Positions 17,784-21,843 of a stretch of DNA of 21,843 bases are shown one piece after another (position 1 is the first letter of the stretch; every line of letters begins with the position of its first letter). The DNA comes from Stramenopiles sp. TOSAG23-2 (lineage: Eukaryota; Sar), in contig LT649495.1 of assembly GCA_900128395.1 (NCBI GenBank), positions 1 through 21,843 of the forward strand. The letters are read 5' to 3'. A model generated the notes under the pieces. That model did no database searches. It was not told the origin of the DNA and worked only from the letters and a program-made list of their open reading frames with translations. Both the position numbers and the translations under genes were made by a program.

Positions 17784-18798
17784 CACTAAAAAATGCTATT
17801 GCAAATGAAGTCTTGGTTATAATAGCCCCAGATTGTGCAAAACTCTTATAAATTGCATCAGTATATTTCAAACAATATGCTACTAAAATACCACCGCATG
17901 CACTTAATAAAACTGCAATATAATATAAATATGAATGATTTGATGCTAATATATTTTCTTTTGACCATTTAAAGGAAGGAGTATATGATAACGATCCTGT
18001 AACAATGATCAATGTGAAGGTTGATAATTGGACATTTCTTGACCAAATATCTTCACATAAACCGTCACTGCTTTTTAAAACTTTTTCTACATATACAGCT
18101 ATTAAACCTGATAGTGAAAATGATATTAAAATACAAAGAAGACCGATCCAAAATTTATGTGCCTTCTTAGCAGAATTTCTTTTACTATTGTTATGATTAA
18201 GATTGCTTTGAACAACTAACATAGCACCGATTATAATCTGTATAAGAGATTTCCATTGAAGTCTACTATATCTTTTATTTAGAAGTAAAACACCAAAAAA
18301 TGCAGCAGAGACTAGTTTAGTTTGCCCCAAAACCGCTATCGTTGGAATAGGAAGATATTCATAGCCCGTATAACCTAGAATATTCTGTATGAGATAGAGC
18401 AATGCTGGAACAATCATTAATAATGAACTTTTTGTGAAAAACATTTTCTTCAACACTAACCCATGATTAGATTTGGGAATAGTAAAAATGACACCAAATA
18501 TGGAAAATATCAATTTCAATATCTCCGATTGAAATTGGAACAATTGTGGGTTTAATCCTTCGCCACTTAGGGCCCCAATGTAACGCAATAAAATACCCTC
18601 TGTTGCATTTTGCAAAGTTAAAGCTATTAAAAGTATAAGTTTCCAAGTTGCAAATGGTTTATTATTGTCGTAATCGTTGATATTATTATTGCTACGATAT
18701 TTATAGAATTTATCTTTTTCAAACTTTTGTATGGAACTACTATTTAATAATGATTGTGGTAATAGATTATTGTTCTCCTCATCATTATTGTCACTCAT
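17707..18798 (-). CDS. Nucleotide-sugar transporter, SLC35A type
   Basis: The gene encodes 363 residues in one exon and is expected to exchange nucleotide sugars for nucleoside monophosphates across the Golgi or ER membrane. After a polar, Asn-rich N-terminus of about 50 residues there are about ten hydrophobic segments. Family hallmarks are visible. ALLYLIQNILGYTGYEYL corresponds to the PA.LY..QN.L pattern. LGQTKLVSAAFFGVLLLNKR corresponds to the Q.K......S...L.K segment. SLSGLIAVYVEKVLK is followed by IWSRNVQLSTF (G...VY.EK.LK, then W.RN.QL). A final GG..VA..LKYTD leads to TM10. The end LGTIDVFLGISNYN looks natural. The ATG at 18798 has GGGAGAATG context. The sugar substrate (CMP-sialic acid, UDP-galactose, UDP-GlcNAc or other) cannot be decided. 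The last 25 codons are duplicated in tandem just downstream. Confidence 0.88.
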   Translation of the reverse strand: MSDNNDEENNNLLPQSLLNSSSIQKFEKDKFYKYRSNNNINDYDNNKPFATWKLILLIALTLQNATEGILLRYIGALSGEGLNPQLFQFQSEILKLIFSIFGVIFTIPKSNHGLVLKKMFFTKSSLLMIVPALLYLIQNILGYTGYEYLPIPTIAVLGQTKLVSAAFFGVLLLNKRYSRLQWKSLIQIIIGAMLVVQSNLNHNNSKRNSAKKAHKFWIGLLCILISFSLSGLIAVYVEKVLKSSDGLCEDIWSRNVQLSTFTLIIVTGSLSYTPSFKWSKENILASNHSYLYYIAVLLSACGGILVAYCLKYTDAIYKSFAQSGAIITKTSFAIAFFSAPFSFLFALGTIDVFLGISNYNHLS

Positions 18799-19777
18799 TC
18801 TCCCGATGTATGTATGTGTGTGTGTGTGATGACATGTATGTATATACTATATATATACTTATTGTTTTGTAATCTATATATTTATATAATATACTTTTAG
18901 GTAGAGTGCAACTTAAACTACTATATATTAATTAATAGTGCCAGGAGTGCTTTCTGATGGCTCTTCTGGCGGCTTCTTTCCAGCTTTCCAGACTTTTTTT
19001 TTGGATTTATTATATTATTTTTTGGCTATTATAATAATTAATTCCTGGAATTCATCATGGAGGAGTATAAACTAAAACTTCTCTCTCTGGTGCAAATTTA
19101 AATTACTCGCTGCGCTCGACTCCTTTTCCTAGAGTCAATAGTGTGTATTGTTATTTTAAAATAGCATCTAAATAGCGTTATATAGAATAGGAATAGCACG
19201 AAAAACTACATGTATAAGGTATTTTTATGCGAAAGATTCGACCTTTTGAGTATACACGAATGGTCGGGTAAGTATAAATTATTGTAGTCATTTGATTTCA
19301 TTGATAGGAACTTGGAGAGCAGAGCGAGGGAAAAAATTCAAATATTTTTGTGACCGCGTCTTTTGGTGTTGAGCTCACGCTATTCTATAGCTACGGAAAT
19401 ATACTATCTTTTGTGTATTAGAGACTTCTTCATAATACTATTACTATTGCGAATGATGAGATACCAGATACTATTGATATTGGTCATTTTTCGTAAAATT
19501 AGTTTTTCATTCATTAAATTTTATAAAAAAGCTCCAAAACATGTACAAAACAGCAAGAACGTGAAGAGAGAGTAGTTTCTGTGTGTGTGCGCGGCTGTTG
19601 AATATAGAGATTCTAATATATTGATTGCTTTCTTTCTTTCTTTCTTTCTCTTTTTATTATAATATTTAGGTAAGATTTTACGCTATATATATATATATAT
19701 ATTATATTTTTTTTTTGAATAATATAATAATAATTTAATAATAATAATTTAATAATAATTATTTGAAATTTTGAACT
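18799..19777. other. Divergent intergenic region between nucleotide-sugar transporter and primase
   Basis: This 979-base gap must hold the 5' ends of two divergent genes. It contains a TG run at about 18807-18828 and an imperfect stem around GCCAG/CTGGC (18940-18970) followed by a T9 run. There is a TTTC microsatellite at 19628-19649 and a (TA)n tract at about 19686-19703, then AATAATTT repeats right before the primase start. A GTAAGT donor-like site at 19268 could belong to a 5' UTR intron. I see no supported coding gene. Confidence 0.45.
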
Positions 19778-21307
19778 ATGCAAGTAGCAGCATCCATTTC
19801 AAAACGTGTACAATTGGAACAAAAACAAAAAAAGCTTGTGAATGAACCTGCTTTAAGTTTATACAATTTACCACCAAGTCACAATGTTTCATTGGATGAA
19901 TTCGAAAGTTATGCGATTGATCGTTTACAATTGTTAAGAACTATTGAAGCACTTCGTGCAAGAAATATCAAAGGTAGTGATTTTCAAAATGCGTTAAAAA
20001 AAGCAGAGGCAAGATATATGCCAATGACTGAACGTGAACAACGACAAAAGGATAATACGTCACATTTTATTTTAAGATTAGCATATTGTAAAAGCGAAGA
20101 TTTACGACGTTGGTTTCTTCAACACGAATGCGAACTGTTCCGATTTCGATTTCAACAATCCAATGATGGTCAAATCGATGCATTTATGAAAGTGAACAAT
20201 TTAGGATATGCACCAATTAGTCAAGCGGAGAAAAAACGTTTAGAAAAAACTTTAATTAATGTTTACATTGCTGGTGTAAGAGGCGGTACAATTAGTTCTA
20301 AAATTGCTGAAAACTTTGCAAAGATGAAGTATTACCGAGTTCCATTCACGGAAGTACTTACGTTGGTTTCAAGGCGTTTGGTATACATTGAAAAAGGTTT
20401 TGCATATGTTCCCCGTGATCAATTGATTACGTTATTACAAGGTCGTTTCCGTGCTTCATTATCAAAAGAATTAATCCATGCATTTCAACAATTGCCAGTC
20501 ATTTATGATGATAAACGTATTTCACCATTGTTACGAAATGTTAGTAAATTATACGTTGGTAAAAATTTCACTGGAAACAACGCAAAAGGCGAAGTTAGTG
20601 CAGAAAGTGTCGATGGGTTTGCAAATGATGGATACATGCCTGCTTGCATGAATGAATTACATGCTGCATTGAAACGTGATCATCATTTAAGGCATGCTGG
20701 AAGAATGCAATATGGTTTGTTCTTGAAAGGAATTGGACTACCATTGGATGATGCATTGCGTTTTTGGCAACGTGAATTTACAAAGAAAATTACTTCTGAT
20801 GTATTTATGAAATCCTATGCCTATAATATTAGGCACAACTATGGTAAAGAAGGTAAACGTGCCGATTACAGTCCATATAGTTGCCAAAAGATTATCTTAG
20901 GTGCTGGACCTGGACATGGTGAATACCATGGTTGTCCATACAAAGAATACGATTCAAATCATTTAACAAGTATGTTACGTAAAATGAAGATCGATGAAGG
21001 ATCTATATCGGATATTGTAGAATCAGCAAGGACGAAGAATTACCAAATAGCATGTAGAAAGCAGTTTGAAGCACGTCATAAAGGCGTAGGGGATGGTGTT
21101 GGGAATCATCCAAATGCATTTTTCGAAGCTGCACAAACATTACATGGCACAACATCAACAAGTAGTAGTAGTAACAACAACAACAATAACAACAACAATA
21201 ATAATAAAATTAATAATGGTCAACCACTAAACAATAAAGAAATGGAGAATAAAACAGCAGTAGTACCAGAAAATATATCTGCAACTGCACAAGGTTTTAC
21301 GGCATAA
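19778..21307 (+). CDS. PRIM2: DNA primase large subunit (PRIM2 / Pri2, Fe-S protein)
   Basis: The gene encodes 509 residues in a single exon. It is the regulatory subunit of the polymerase alpha-primase complex. It helps the catalytic primase start RNA primers in the nucleus. The N-terminal domain begins with the typical LSLYNLPPSHNVSLDEFESY and AIDRLQLL. The Fe-S domain has four cysteines at residues 290 (PACMNELH), 369 (YSCQKII), 386 (HGCPYKEYD) and 426 (IACRKQF). Their spacing of 79, 17 and 40 matches the family closely (human PRIM2 has 80, 17 and 40, from memory). The block HHLRHAGRMQYGLFLKGIGL is nearly invariant in eukaryotes. The C-terminal tail after about residue 445 is low complexity, with Ser and about eleven Asn in a row, and looks dispensable. 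The length agrees with known homologues. The assignment is firm. Confidence 0.97.
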   Translation: MQVAASISKRVQLEQKQKKLVNEPALSLYNLPPSHNVSLDEFESYAIDRLQLLRTIEALRARNIKGSDFQNALKKAEARYMPMTEREQRQKDNTSHFILRLAYCKSEDLRRWFLQHECELFRFRFQQSNDGQIDAFMKVNNLGYAPISQAEKKRLEKTLINVYIAGVRGGTISSKIAENFAKMKYYRVPFTEVLTLVSRRLVYIEKGFAYVPRDQLITLLQGRFRASLSKELIHAFQQLPVIYDDKRISPLLRNVSKLYVGKNFTGNNAKGEVSAESVDGFANDGYMPACMNELHAALKRDHHLRHAGRMQYGLFLKGIGLPLDDALRFWQREFTKKITSDVFMKSYAYNIRHNYGKEGKRADYSPYSCQKIILGAGPGHGEYHGCPYKEYDSNHLTSMLRKMKIDEGSISDIVESARTKNYQIACRKQFEARHKGVGDGVGNHPNAFFEAAQTLHGTTSTSSSSNNNNNNNNNNNKINNGQPLNNKEMENKTAVVPENISATAQGFTA

Positions 21308-21656
21308 AAAAAAATTTAAAAAACACAGAGTAACACCACACAAGAGAGACGCAGAGAGAGAGAGAGGTGGATTTTAATTAAAAAGATAATTTTTATAATA
21401 TTTTAAATATTATATCATAATATCATACGTTCGTATATATAATATAATATTGCACGTACGTAGTAATTTGTACGTGTCGTACGAAGTCGTAAAAATATAT
21501 ATCTCTTTAAAAAATGTAAGATGCGGTCGTGTGGTATCGTGTGTCCAGTGTTTTAAAAAAATAGATTATTTCCTTCTCACCCTTTTACACACAAAAATAA
21601 AATATACGGAGAGATATTTTTTTTGATTTTTACTTTCTTTTAATTTATAAAAAATA
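21308..21656. other. Convergent intergenic region after primase
   Basis: This region separates the 3' ends of primase (+) and the next gene (-). It has an AGAG run (21351-21367) and a patch rich in short palindromes built on ACGT/TACG (about 21429-21490; for example TACGTTCGTA and CACGTACGTAG). No gene is seen. AAATAAAATA near 21595-21604 could supply plus-strand polyadenylation. Confidence 0.4.
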
Positions 21657-21843
21657 CTATGCTTTTAAAGACATATTTTTAGAAACACTCTCCTTGTTTT
21701 CATTTGTTTGTTCTTTGTCTTCTTCTTTTTCTGGTAAACATAAATCGCCATATTCTCCATCAATTAATAAACCGTATTGCCATAAACCTTTCTTTTCCCC
21801 AAGTTGCTGATTCTTTTCATGTTCCTCACGTTGTTTGTTGCAA
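21657..21843 (-). CDS. 3' end of an unrecognised minus-strand gene (cut by window edge)
   Basis: On the minus strand, 61 codons are open from the window edge to a TAG at 21657-21659. The peptide is hydrophilic and Lys/Glu-rich. Its middle motif GLWQYGLLIDGEYGDLCLPE is the most distinctive part and is followed by a charged tail (EKEEDKEQTNENKE) ending in SLKA. No stop interrupts the frame. The composition matches the coding style of the other genes, so a real gene is likely. I cannot name the family from this fragment. It converges with primase. Confidence 0.7.
   Translation of the reverse strand, partial: CNKQREEHEKNQQLGEKKGLWQYGLLIDGEYGDLCLPEKEEDKEQTNENKESVSKNMSLKA

Noticed and set aside
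19227-19357. Tiny spliced frame (MRKIRPFEYTRMVG plus about 14 codons) using GTAAGT at 19268
   Set aside because: The donor is good and a 40-base intron restores frame, but the product is only 28 residues with no family. A 5' UTR intron or chance is as likely.
19363-19575. 70-codon frame upstream of primase
   Set aside because: It starts at TTG, is rich in Ile/Leu/Phe from AT-rich DNA, and has no family features.
1-21843. tRNA, rRNA or CRISPR arrays
   Set aside because: I found no T-loop/anticodon cloverleaf pattern, rRNA-like block or regularly spaced short repeats. The tandem repeats present have no spacer structure.

Overview
This window looks like nuclear DNA of a single-celled eukaryote, probably a flagellated protist or alga. 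It is AT-rich, with (TA)n and (TAA)n microsatellites and asparagine runs inside proteins. Genes are long and mostly unspliced, but one has two clear GTAAGT...AG introns. The protein families are eukaryotic: the PRIM2 primase subunit, a Golgi nucleotide-sugar transporter, a type II membrane sulfotransferase, and a giant IQ / p25-alpha / WW / B-box protein of ciliary type. I cannot name the lineage from sequence alone. No rRNA, tRNA, CRISPR array or bacterial operon signal was seen.

Layout. 75-237 (-): a possible orphan last exon. 650-6016 (+): a 1788-residue multi-IQ protein with a p25-alpha-like domain, WW motifs and B-box-like zinc fingers. 6639-11040 (+): a secreted, lysine-rich repeat protein whose frame is broken by one extra A in an A7 run near 7961-7966. 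11661-13031 (+): a sulfotransferase with membrane segments at both ends. 13032-14165: a repeat-rich gap. 14166-16530 (+): an MFS/GPH-like transporter in three exons. 16531-17706: nested tandem and inverted duplications that carry copies of gene ends. 17707-18798 (-): an SLC35A-type nucleotide-sugar transporter. 18799-19777: a divergent intergenic region. 19778-21307 (+): the DNA primase large subunit with all four Fe-S cysteines. 21657-21843 (-): the 3' end of a further gene that runs off the window.

How the genes may relate. A secreted cationic protein, a probable Golgi sulfotransferase and a Golgi-type nucleotide-sugar transporter lie within 12 kb, which would fit a cell-coat or extracellular-matrix theme. 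Neighbouring eukaryotic genes need not be functionally linked, so this is only an inference. The two most unusual items are the secreted repeat protein (acidic segment, KRSRR dibasic site, then seven 11-residue cationic amphipathic repeats, a glycine-containing hydrophobic segment and a PAN/apple-like module) and the 16.5-17.8 kb region, where gene ends have been duplicated in tandem.
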